The notes below the pieces were generated by a model. That model saw only the letters and a program-made list of their open reading frames with translations, searched no databases and was not told where the DNA came from. From Gammaproteobacteria bacterium (GTDB lineage Bacteria; Pseudomonadota; Gammaproteobacteria; SZUA-140), in NCBI GenBank assembly GCA_021648525.1, contig JAKISP010000019.1, positions 1 to 63,922 on the forward strand: DNA of 63,922 bases, given 5' to 3'. The position numbers and the translations under genes are program-made. The first letter of the stretch is position 1. The number at the start of each line of letters is the position of its first letter. This document shows positions 36,785 to 44,514 of this stretch, piece after piece.

Positions 36785-37291
36785 ATGGTTGAACTAGAGC
36801 GGCGGCTTCCATCCTTCTTGAGTGGAAGGTTTGTATTCGAAAGAAGCGACTTGATAGGAATAGATAGGCTGTACGTGGGCCTATTAAGTAGCAATGTGAC
36901 TCCTAGAATAAAGTATGTGTCTATATACGATACACCTCATTATGCCTATGCATCTCATGTTTTAAGGAATATTCCGTTGAGATCAGCATATGGATACAGA
37001 GACTATTTGGAGTATAAGTCATTGCACTCGCACTTACACTCACACTCTGAAATAGGCTTTAGGAATCTTATTTTTAGCATGCAGAAAGAAGGTTATGATA
37101 GTCAGAACTACCCTATTCTTGTGTTTAGGCATTGGAGTAGACAGTCGCCCTTAAATCGTTGGGATGTTGCTGATGGTTTTCATAGATTATCGGTTCTGGC
37201 AGCATTAGGTGAAAAAAACATTAAAGTCGATAGGCTGAAATATAAATATAGTCTTGTTGAGCGAATAAAAAGGCGTCTGTTTAGTGGTTAA
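36785..37291 (+). CDS. Small protein with ParB/Srx-like DGFHRLS motif, function unknown
   Basis: A 168-residue soluble protein not assigned to a known polysaccharide enzyme. Near residue 140 it has WDVADGFHRLSVLAALG, resembling the phosphate-binding DGxHR box of the ParB/sulfiredoxin fold, which includes ParB CTPases and a family of free-serine kinases. The N-terminal half is basic and aromatic with a His-rich SLHSHLHSHSE stretch. It overlaps the next gene (a nucleotidyltransferase/kinase-like fusion) by 8 bases, so the two probably act together. AT-rich codon use matches its neighbours. Confidence 0.55.
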   Translation: MVELERRLPSFLSGRFVFERSDLIGIDRLYVGLLSSNVTPRIKYVSIYDTPHYAYASHVLRNIPLRSAYGYRDYLEYKSLHSHLHSHSEIGFRNLIFSMQKEGYDSQNYPILVFRHWSRQSPLNRWDVADGFHRLSVLAALGEKNIKVDRLKYKYSLVERIKRRLFSG

Positions 37292-38564
37292 GGAAGATAA
37301 AACATTTGAGAGCGTGGTTTTGCCGCCCCAGCAACAACTGCTTGTCCAGTTAGGTGTGGCAGATGTTGACTACGTTCTTATGAGGGAACCCAGTCAGTGG
37401 GCTGATTCTGGTGATATTGATATATTAGTACGGGATGTGGATGAGTGTGATGAGCTGTTGAAGTCGTGGGGGTTCCTAGGGTTTTCTACGGATAAGCATA
37501 GTAAAAAATACCTTAAATATGATGGTGATAGTGGCTGGTGGATACATCTCGATGTCGTGTCAGCTATTTGTATTGGGGGTGTTGAGGCACCAGCAGGATT
37601 CGTAGAAAACTTGTTAAGTTTATCTGAAGTAGGTGTGGACGGAATCAGCCGATTGAACGCCTATGATGAGGCGATACTCCTTATCTACCATGCGGCATTG
37701 AATAAAAACTACTTTAGTCAAAGATATATGAAGGACATTTTGCAAGTAGATCTAATAGGGTTAGAAGAACGTGCAGCTTCATATCAATTTTTGCCAATGT
37801 CTCCGGGGGGATACATACAGCTAATTCAAAGGTTCCAAAGTGGCACGATCAAAGAGAGTGACGTAGTTAAGGCTATTCAATCTAGTTTTCCCAGAGCGGC
37901 CTCAGGAAAATCTTACTTACTGGCACGAGTAACTAGCAGGCTTAAAATGTTTATGAAGAGGAATCAGGCTATTGTTTTTTTAGGGCCAGATGGGGCTGGT
38001 AAAAGTACTATAACAGAATCGCTTACAGGCTTAAGATGGCCAAGTGTGCAGCGTCAATTCATGGGGCCTGCCAGGAAGGCTGCGATGAAGCCGTTGTTTT
38101 TTTTCTTATTATCATTTTTGGGAAAGTTACGAGAAAGGCATACAAAAGGAACGCCCATTGGGTTGGCTGCGCGTAGTATATGGCAATTTGTCTGCTATGT
38201 TGATTTCCTTGAGCGTTTGTATAGGCATAAATGGTATTGGGGGAGTGGTGGAGTCGTAATTTTCGACCGTTACGCTTGCGATATGTTTTTTAGGAAACCA
38301 TCATGGCTTAATGAGATAATTTTCATTAAATTATTTCCAAAACCTAAATTTGTTTTTTTGTGCATGGGTGAACCCGGTTTGATATACCAAAGAAAACCGG
38401 AACTCACTATATCCGAAATAGAAAATACGATTGAATTATACCGAAAAAAACTCTTGCAATACGATATTCCATACAGTGAGGTTGATACTACGAGTAATAC
38501 CCCAGCTGATAATATCGATCAAATTGTAACTAAACTAATTAGTGATGATTGGTATAGGAATTAA
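37284..38564 (+). CDS. Nucleotidyltransferase-like plus thymidylate-kinase-like fusion protein
   Basis: A 426-residue protein of two parts. Residues about 25-145 resemble a MNT-type nucleotidyltransferase (DSGDIDILVRD at 41-51, then WWIHLDVV supplying a third acid). From about residue 228, VFLGPDGAGKST is a clear P-loop (234-242) of the thymidylate-kinase type, with a FDRYACDMFF segment and an Arg-rich lid later on. Such proteins occur in capsule and O-antigen loci without a settled role. The start is uncertain: GTG 37284 overlaps the preceding gene. It may phosphorylate a sugar, glycerol-like group or lipid in the glycan pathway, but that is inference. Confidence 0.6.
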   Translation: MVKEDKTFESVVLPPQQQLLVQLGVADVDYVLMREPSQWADSGDIDILVRDVDECDELLKSWGFLGFSTDKHSKKYLKYDGDSGWWIHLDVVSAICIGGVEAPAGFVENLLSLSEVGVDGISRLNAYDEAILLIYHAALNKNYFSQRYMKDILQVDLIGLEERAASYQFLPMSPGGYIQLIQRFQSGTIKESDVVKAIQSSFPRAASGKSYLLARVTSRLKMFMKRNQAIVFLGPDGAGKSTITESLTGLRWPSVQRQFMGPARKAAMKPLFFFLLSFLGKLRERHTKGTPIGLAARSIWQFVCYVDFLERLYRHKWYWGSGGVVIFDRYACDMFFRKPSWLNEIIFIKLFPKPKFVFLCMGEPGLIYQRKPELTISEIENTIELYRKKLLQYDIPYSEVDTTSNTPADNIDQIVTKLISDDWYRN

Positions 38565-38658
38565 AAATGTGCGGGAATCTGAGTGAATTTTCATCATATC
38601 CAGCAGAAAATTCAAGTAGGGAAAATGGGAGTAAGTAAAAAATGTTGCGTGAAATATT

Positions 38659-39912
38659 GTGAGCAATGACCTGTTAAAAACCTGTCTAGTTCTTGCCTGC
38701 GTTTCAATAGTGATACTTTTTGTATTCCGCTATCTTAGAGAGAGAGATCGTGTCTTTTGGGATAGCAGTACCTATTTTATTTTGCTGTCGTGTTTGTATA
38801 TTGGGATTCCTGCGTGGGTACATCTTGATTCAGGAGTAACGCATGTTGGCGCGTCAAAAGATACAATTCGATTTTTTGCGCAATATTCACTTTACTTTTT
38901 ATGCATATTGGTCGTGTATTACACTGTTAAGGTGTTTTTGTATAATAGTTTACGCCCGGTTATAGGCAGTATATCGCTATTGCCAATTAGGACGAATGTC
39001 ATATATACATTGTATGCACTGATTTTTTCATATATTTGGCTAGTGTTCTTCGCTAATTCACCTGGGATTAATGAGCTTTGGTCTAACCGATCGCTAGCAA
39101 GCTCATTTTCCACAGGTATTAATAATAGATTCAAAGTTACATTTTTATTTTTTTCTGTTGTATCAATGGTAGTCTATTTAGTATTGAAAAATAGACGAAC
39201 ATGGTATTTCATCATGTTGCTCCCATTTATAACATTAGACTTGATGACTACCGGCCGTGATTTTTTGTATCAGTCTTTGATGGTGTGGATTGTTATTCTT
39301 CTGATTCAGAATCGAAAGATACCGATTGTTAAGTTAGTATTGGCATGTTTTTTGGTGACTTCATTTGAGGTAATCCGGGTTGTCTGGAAGCGAAGCTTTG
39401 AGTGGGAGGAGTTTTTATTTATTCCCGGAGAGCTAAGATTAAGCGCGGAATCTGGGTTGTTGATTTTAGAGTCCAATAAGTCAGTAGACATGCTCGCTTA
39501 CGTTATATATTCGATTGGAAAGGTGTTTACTCCTCAGGCAATGACTATCTTATTTAATGGTACTCCCCATTTTTCAAAAATAATTACGGAAGAGGCTTCG
39601 TTCTTACATTTTGGTTTAGGGGGGTCACTTCTCTCCGAAGTATTTAGTTTTAAAAACAATATAGCTTTGATTTTATATCCTTTTTTAATTATAGTTTATT
39701 TGGAGTTTATAAATTTGTTACGTCGCAAAGGGGGGATGTTTGGCCTTTTGGTTTTCGTCTATTTTTTAATGTCAACAATATCCATGTTTCGTGCGGGTGT
39801 GCTATTTGCCGGAGTCGACCCCTTCTACTATGCTATATACGCATGCATATGGTATTGGGTTCTTGTCTCTTCTTTCAACAGTAGGAAACTCTCTAAAACC
39901 CATACTCTTTAA
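38659..39912 (+). CDS. wzy: O-antigen polymerase (Wzy-like)
   Basis: A 417-residue protein with about ten to twelve membrane helices and a large hydrophilic loop between about residues 235 and 310 (GRDFLYQSLMV helix before it), the general topology of Wzy. Sequence identity in this family is too low to prove the assignment, but a locus with wzx and wzz needs one and this is the only candidate. It starts at a GTG. Codon use is very AT-rich. Confidence 0.7.
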   Translation: MSNDLLKTCLVLACVSIVILFVFRYLRERDRVFWDSSTYFILLSCLYIGIPAWVHLDSGVTHVGASKDTIRFFAQYSLYFLCILVVYYTVKVFLYNSLRPVIGSISLLPIRTNVIYTLYALIFSYIWLVFFANSPGINELWSNRSLASSFSTGINNRFKVTFLFFSVVSMVVYLVLKNRRTWYFIMLLPFITLDLMTTGRDFLYQSLMVWIVILLIQNRKIPIVKLVLACFLVTSFEVIRVVWKRSFEWEEFLFIPGELRLSAESGLLILESNKSVDMLAYVIYSIGKVFTPQAMTILFNGTPHFSKIITEEASFLHFGLGGSLLSEVFSFKNNIALILYPFLIIVYLEFINLLRRKGGMFGLLVFVYFLMSTISMFRAGVLFAGVDPFYYAIYACIWYWVLVSSFNSRKLSKTHTL

Positions 39913-39962
39913 GGCTGTAAAATATATTGGCTTATACGCATTGGAACAAAAGAATTATATAA

Positions 39963-40844
39963 ATGATTGTTACAAGAATTTTAGGTGGTTTAGGGAATCA
40001 GCTTTTTGCATATTCTGCTGCACGAAGGTTGTCGTTTATTAATAATTGCGAACTCGTGATTGATGATGTGAGTGGTTTTGCTCAAGATTTCGAGTATCAG
40101 CGCCAGTATCAACTTCACCATTTCAATATTGATGCTCGGAAAGCAACACCTACAGAGCGCTTTGCACCACTTTCTCGTGTTCGTAGGTATCTAACACGAT
40201 TTTCGAATCGATGGAAAGAGTACGGGGAGCGAGACTACATTCAGCAAGAAGGTGTTGGATTTGATTCAAGGTTATTGACTATTAAAGCTCGCGGTAGGCT
40301 ATATCTCGAAGGGTACTGGCAAAGCGAGCAGTATTTTAAAGACATAGAATCCATAATTCGTAGCGATTTAAGGATCACTCCACCAACTGATGATGAAAAT
40401 CTAAATATAGCTTCGAAAATTCAATCTAACCTATCTGTTGCTGTCCACGTACGTTTTTTTGATGCTCCTGATCAAAAAGGCCTAAACAATGCCCCAGCTG
40501 GTTATTACCAACGATCGCTTTTAAAAATGGACGAACTCATTCCAAACGCTCACTACTTCATATTTTCTGATGCACCCGATGCTGCATGTGAATTAGTTTT
40601 ACTTCCGCGTAATCGGTTTACCTTGGTTTCTCACAACAAAGGGGATGAGCATGCTTATGCTGATCTTTGGCTTATGAGCCAATGTAAGCACTTTATTATT
40701 GCTAATAGTACTTTTAGCTGGTGGGGGGCATGGTTATCTAAAAATCCGCATAAGCACGTAATAGCGCCAGGGTTTAATATATCAGGGAGTAAAACCTCCT
40801 GGGGATTCGATGGGCTACTTCCTCAGCATTGGCGTAAATTATGA
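39963..40844 (+). CDS. GT11 alpha-1,2-fucosyltransferase-like protein
   Basis: A 293-residue GT11 protein. The N-terminal ILGGLGNQLFAYSAARRLS is diagnostic of the family, and the C-terminal FIIANSTFSWWGAWLS is the conserved GDP-fucose region. The usual HxRRxD box reads HVRFFD (162-167), so the second arginine is lost while His, first Arg and Asp are kept. This change may affect activity or specificity. The donor GDP-L-fucose is made by gmd-fcl in the same locus. It is the last plus-strand gene before the IS-rich inverted insert. Confidence 0.88.
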   Translation: MIVTRILGGLGNQLFAYSAARRLSFINNCELVIDDVSGFAQDFEYQRQYQLHHFNIDARKATPTERFAPLSRVRRYLTRFSNRWKEYGERDYIQQEGVGFDSRLLTIKARGRLYLEGYWQSEQYFKDIESIIRSDLRITPPTDDENLNIASKIQSNLSVAVHVRFFDAPDQKGLNNAPAGYYQRSLLKMDELIPNAHYFIFSDAPDAACELVLLPRNRFTLVSHNKGDEHAYADLWLMSQCKHFIIANSTFSWWGAWLSKNPHKHVIAPGFNISGSKTSWGFDGLLPQHWRKL

Positions 40845-41044
40845 CCAATAAAGAAAAATGCCCTAGAAATTTCGTAACTATTCAGCGTAAATAACCAAAA
40901 AAAGTACTTGACAGGTTTTTTCGTTATTTTTTCTAGTTCAAAATAAATTGCAAAAATCAAACAGCAACCTGTTTTATCAAAAAGTAACGTAAGCGCAAAA
41001 CAAACCACAGGGTTACACTTTAATACTTCATCAGATCTTGGCTA

Positions 41045-41191
41045 ATGACACCTGGTAAGTTGTCGCTGGATTTCGCACCTCTGACGCTGGGCCCACGAAG
41101 TGCTTTGGGTACGATGCCAATTAGAAACTGGAAAGAAGCCATGAATCACTTTATGATTGTATTTGAGGAGCAGCTAGCTCCTCATATTTGA
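41045..41191 (+). pseudogene. C-terminal remnant of an IS256-family (Mutator) transposase
   Basis: The frame ending TGA at 41189-41191 gives ...LGTMPIRNWKEAMNHFMIVFEEQLAPHI, the standard RNWxxALNxFxIxFE end of IS256-type DDE transposases. Nothing of the catalytic domain precedes it in the 200 bases upstream. A typical element end follows within 7 bases of the stop. It marks an old insertion at the 3' border of the fucosyltransferase gene. Confidence 0.6.
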
Positions 41192-41197
41192 AAAGGG

Positions 41198-41228
41198 CAG
41201 TTACACAGAATTATTTACAGCCTCAAAA
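41198..41228 (+). repeat. IS256-like element end, copy 1
   Basis: The motif GCAGTTACACAGAATTAT... ending in ...AGCCTCAAA follows a transposase C-terminus by 6 bases. It agrees at 26 of 31 positions with the sequence at 42472-42502 in the same orientation. This is the expected place and style of the right end of an IS256-family element. Confidence 0.55.
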
Positions 41229-41230
41229 AA

Positions 41231-41983
41231 TCAGCGCTTTATGATCACCCTCATCAATTCAATCACTGACCAATATACTGCCTTGATGAAAAAACCTCTA
41301 CGGTAGCCAGATTTAACCCTTGCCATCACTCCATATAATATAGATGATAATTTATATTGACGATTACTTAACTGATATTTAACCAAAATTTCTGGTAAAT
41401 TGTGATATTTAAAAGACCTCATACCTCGCGCCCATAACTCGTAGTCTTGGGCTCTCCGTAGTTGGCAATTATATCCCCCGGTCTCAATAAAAAATTTTCT
41501 TCTCGCAATAACAGATGCGTGAATAAATGGGGACGACTTCGGTATAAATTCTATTATTTCATCATGCGTTTTTGGCATTAATACCTCTTTAATAACGTGC
41601 CCCCCTTCATTAATAAATTGAGCTCCAGTCCCCAGAACAGAAATATCAGGATTTTTATCGAGAAACAAAACTTGCTTCTTAAGTCGATCAGGGAACGATA
41701 GATCATCCGCATCAATTCTTGCTATATAAGTGCCAGAAGAAGCCTTAATGCCCCTGTTCAGGCCTGCCGCCAACCCCATATTTACCTGGTTAACTAGCAT
41801 TTTTATTCGACGGTCTGAATTCTCATATTCCCGAATAATCAAAGCACTCGAGTCAGTTGAGCAATCATCAATAATAATAAGCTCCCAGTCATCAAATGTC
41901 TGTGCCAATATACTATCAATGGAATTAGCAATAGTATCTTCACCATTAAAAACAGACATAACTACTGATACGGTAGGAGGCAT
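41231..41983 (-). CDS. Family 2 glycosyltransferase (minus strand)
   Basis: A 250-residue GT-A enzyme: VSVVMSVFNGEDTIANSIDSILAQTFDDWELIIIDDCSTD, then GTYIARIDADDLS with the DxD metal site, and RRAQDYELWAR near the acceptor loop. It is intact but is transcribed against the rest of the locus and is flanked on both sides by IS256-like ends, so it was probably brought in or inverted by transposition. Its stop lies within a few bases of the left element end, so the 3' edge may be junctional. Confidence 0.88.
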   Translation of the reverse strand: MPPTVSVVMSVFNGEDTIANSIDSILAQTFDDWELIIIDDCSTDSSALIIREYENSDRRIKMLVNQVNMGLAAGLNRGIKASSGTYIARIDADDLSFPDRLKKQVLFLDKNPDISVLGTGAQFINEGGHVIKEVLMPKTHDEIIEFIPKSSPFIHASVIARRKFFIETGGYNCQLRRAQDYELWARGMRSFKYHNLPEILVKYQLSNRQYKLSSILYGVMARVKSGYRRGFFIKAVYWSVIELMRVIIKR

Positions 41984-41997
41984 AGTAATAGTTTAAT

Positions 41998-42461
41998 TTA
42001 TTTCAGGTTGAAGTGTTTAAGTTTTTGATGCTCAATACCAGCATCATTAAGGAAAATAGACGAGCACTGATCCCACAACGCTTTTACAATAATAAGCAAG
42101 AGAGTCAGAAACCTATCTACGCTACGAAGCGTTATTTATGAGCAATTCATGTTTGGTCAAATAGCTATAAACTTCTAGCATCTCCCCCATACTATCAATT
42201 ATAGACAACCCGGAACCAATAAATATTAACTGATTACCCTTCATTGTAAATTCAAGCTGAGCCTCTAGTGGCGAGAGTTTACAAAATATCGTGGGCATCA
42301 AGCCTTGCAGTCCGTTAACTATGCACTTTTTTAATTCCAGTATTGGTTTTTGTAATGACTAACATATGGGAATCTATTTCGGCAGAGTGCTTAATAATTT
42401 CAGGTGAACTATCAGCACGGTCATCACCCACGATAATAAACTTAAAAAACTTAGTAACTAT
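41998..42461 (-). pseudogene. Decayed, multiply frameshifted gene of unknown family
   Basis: Three coding-like stretches follow one another on the minus strand in shifting frames. The first starts KFFKFIIVGDDRADSSPEII, the second contains QLIFIGSGLSIIDSMGEML, and the third ends ...EHQKLKHFNLK before a TAA at 41998-42000. Each is open and protein-like, but frame changes near 42335 and 42125 break them. The 5' end is cut by an IS256-like end. I do not recognise the family. Confidence 0.45.
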
Positions 42462-42471
42462 TCAATAATGA

Positions 42472-42502
42472 GCAGTTACACAATTTAATTTATAGCCTCA
42501 AA
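42472..42502 (+). repeat. IS256-like element end, copy 2
   Basis: This matches the element end at 41198-41228 at 26 of 31 positions, same orientation, beginning GCAGTTACACA and ending AGCCTCAAA. A shared GTAACTATTCA is found 8 bases before this copy and also at 40874-40884, before the first one. No transposase is present beside this copy. Confidence 0.5.
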
Positions 42503-42569
42503 TCAAGCTGAATAGCTGTTGACGTGCTGTTTATAGACCCTCAGCGCTTTTCCTTATTCGTTATGCGAT

Positions 42570-43265
42570 TTACTTGGCTAAAACCATAAGTGAATAGCCG
42601 CCCAACAATCTAACCGCCAAGTCTTTATTTGCAGAGAATGCAAGCTTTCTTGGTATTTTTAATAGATTGGCTTTCCATCCACGATTTGGTGATTCTAAGG
42701 AGCCACCTGTGTAAAAATGATCGATAATCTCATAGCCGGTATCCTTTATGGTTTCCAGTGCTGTTTCTTTGGTGAAGTAGTGAATATGTCCAACAGATTT
42801 CCTGCCTTTCATTATGGGAGAAGAGCGAAGAACTGTTTGAACGGATAGATCAAGCGGAATATGAAATATTTTGTATTCAGCTTTTTCTTTTAGCTTTCTT
42901 AAAAAACCAAAGTAGTCCTCTACATGTTCAAAAACGTCAATGGCCATTACAATATCGAAATAAGCATCATTATCTTTCAATAAATCTGATGGCTTAAAAA
43001 TCAAATTAGGTGTTGACTTTTTATTGCATAATTCAAATGCTTGTGGTGATATCTCATAACCGAAAAGTTCTATATTATCACCGTACTGCACTGACAATTG
43101 GTTAAGAATTTCTCCTGCACCACATCCTATTTCACAAATACTTATCGGATTCAAAGAGTTTCTTTCAATTATATTTTGTATCTGCCTTGCTTTCCATGGC
43201 GAGTCTTCCTCGTGCCATGATGGATTATTATTAAGATACGTTCCATCTTCATAAATTTCTGTCAT
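42570..43265 (-). CDS. SAM-dependent methyltransferase (polysaccharide locus)
   Basis: A 231-residue class I methyltransferase: ISICEIGCGAGEILNQL is the SAM loop, ELFGYEISPQA holds the ribose acid, and FDIVMAIDVFEHVEDYFGFLR is motif IV with the usual post-acid helix. Its substrate is likely a sugar or lipid-linked glycan given the location. The ATG at 43265 is chosen because GGAG lies 6 bases before it. It is on the minus strand inside the IS-rich insert, like the glycosyltransferase at 41231. Confidence 0.8.
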   Translation of the reverse strand: MTEIYEDGTYLNNNPSWHEEDSPWKARQIQNIIERNSLNPISICEIGCGAGEILNQLSVQYGDNIELFGYEISPQAFELCNKKSTPNLIFKPSDLLKDNDAYFDIVMAIDVFEHVEDYFGFLRKLKEKAEYKIFHIPLDLSVQTVLRSSPIMKGRKSVGHIHYFTKETALETIKDTGYEIIDHFYTGGSLESPNRGWKANLLKIPRKLAFSANKDLAVRLLGGYSLMVLAK

Positions 43266-43369
43266 TTGGTACTCCATGGGTCGGTGTTTGCTAGCAAAGA
43301 TTGAAGTGGCGCTCTTCAAGCTAGACAACCTGAGGAAAAGTTAAGCTCTAACGTGGTTATCAATTAAGC

Positions 43370-43735
43370 TCAGGCAGCTTGTGAAATGGTTTGATGTTGA
43401 TAGTAAACCTCATCTGGGGTTAAGTTATCAAGACCTTGATGGAATCGTTATTCGATTATACCATCCAAACCAGTGGATTAAGCTTTGCTTTGCCTCCTTT
43501 AAGGTTGTTGAACGCTCGGGTATGTAGGTGCTTGTACTTCACGGTACGCCAGAGCCGTTCAACGAAAATATTATCGCGATAACAGCCTTTGCCATCCATG
43601 TTAATCTGGATGTGGTTGGCCTTCAGGATGTCCGTGAAGGCCTCGCTAGCATAGCAGGAACCCTGCGGTGAGGTGCTTGCTGTGGCGTAAATTCCCCAAC
43701 GTTCACAGCCGCTGGCTATGTGAGAGATAGAGGCA
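43370..43735 (-). pseudogene. IS3-family transposase remnant (minus strand)
   Basis: Minus-strand segments in three frames give YASEAFTDILKANHIQINMDGKG, DNIFVERLWRTVKYKHLHTRAF, EAKQSLIHWFGWYN and FHQGLDNLTPDEVYYQH in the right order for the ORFB C-terminal half of an IS3-type DDE integrase. Two frameshifts are needed, and the usual TDxGSQ aspartate segment reads TSPQGSC, so the catalytic site is lost. Only the last ~120 residues survive. Confidence 0.75.
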
Positions 43736-43766
43736 AGTAGATGTTATCTAAAAATCAACTGTCCAT

Positions 43767-43996
43767 TTGAGGTTGACACGTTCCGCACATCGACATAGTA
43801 CAATCCGTTTTGTCACGCCAGACGAGCGTTACAGAGGAGAAGATAAAGTGGTATTGGAGGGGAGAGACGGTCTAAGAGAGTTAAAGAGAAGAAGCCTCAG
43901 CGCTGGTCAGGCGAGATCAGGAACTGGAATCCGGTGGCTGAAGTATGATTGAATCCGTCGAAAGAGATGCGTGATGAAGAACAAGATTTTCATTAG
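43767..43996 (+). pseudogene. Second IS3-type transposase tail (plus strand), frameshifted
   Basis: The segment reads IRFVTPDERYRGEDKVVLEGRD and, after a frameshift, KKPQRWSGEIRNWNPVAEV then LNPSKEM, with a stop codon inside. This RYVTPxxRH...RWSGxTRNWxPVxxVxLNP arrangement is the C-terminal tail of a different group of IS3-like transposases from the one on the minus strand beside it. It is a remnant only. Confidence 0.55.
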
Positions 43997-44030
43997 GCGG
44001 TGTGAAAAATACCGGGCATCTTTGCTGACA

Positions 44031-44205
44031 AATACCGGGGTTCGATGTACTGTAGAGCGAGTATTCGGTGTGCTGAAGTTACATTACGGGATGGCGAAAG
44101 CCCGTTACCTTAAGGTTGTCACAAAACCAAGCACGGTTTGAATTGATGTGTGTGGCCCATAATATTAAGCGAGGGGTATCGAATCGCCTGGTAAGTTATG
44201 TCTGA
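44031..44205 (+). pseudogene. IS5-family transposase C-terminal remnant
   Basis: VRCTVERVFGVLKLHYGMAKARYL followed, after one frameshift, by LSQNQARFELMCVAHNIKRG is the conserved end of IS5-type transposases, where the Glu of the DDE triad lies in VERVFG. The stop is at 44203-44205. The N-terminal part is missing. The next 310 bases to the glycosyltransferase hold no gene, only the candidate promoter listed next. Confidence 0.7.
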
Positions 44206-44397
44206 AAAACGAAAAATGGAGAAGAAATCAGGTCTGTTTTACCTGCCCTGAGTGGATTAATAAATCGTTATTTTTTTGGATAGTCTTCAAAAATGCAACA
44301 TTAAAGTATTGGCTGCTGAGTAGTATCGTGCAAAGATCTCAGAATGTTTTTATGGAAAAATCTAATTACTCGCGTCAATGTGTGTGAATGAATCATT

Positions 44398-44406
44398 TGT
44401 TATAAT
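44398..44406 (+). promoter_or_regulatory. Candidate extended -10 promoter for the second half of the locus
   Basis: TGTTATAAT is an exact TGnTATAAT match, 109 bases upstream of the glycosyltransferase gene and downstream of the IS remnants. The interrupted locus needs a new promoter here because transcripts from wzz would have to cross 3.6 kb of inverted, decayed DNA. Confidence 0.45.
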
Positions 44407-44514
44407 CCCCCAATCGCCCTATTTTTTGTTAAAAAAAGATTGACAATCGTGCTTAAGAGGTTTGATGCACAAAAAATTGTGTATTTTCATACCTTAATTA
44501 TCTGGTAAGTAATA

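Noticed and set aside
44440-44466. TTGACA before the glycosyltransferase at 44515
   Set aside because: A perfect -35 box, but no acceptable -10 lies 16-18 bases downstream; the TGTTATAAT at 44398 is a better candidate.
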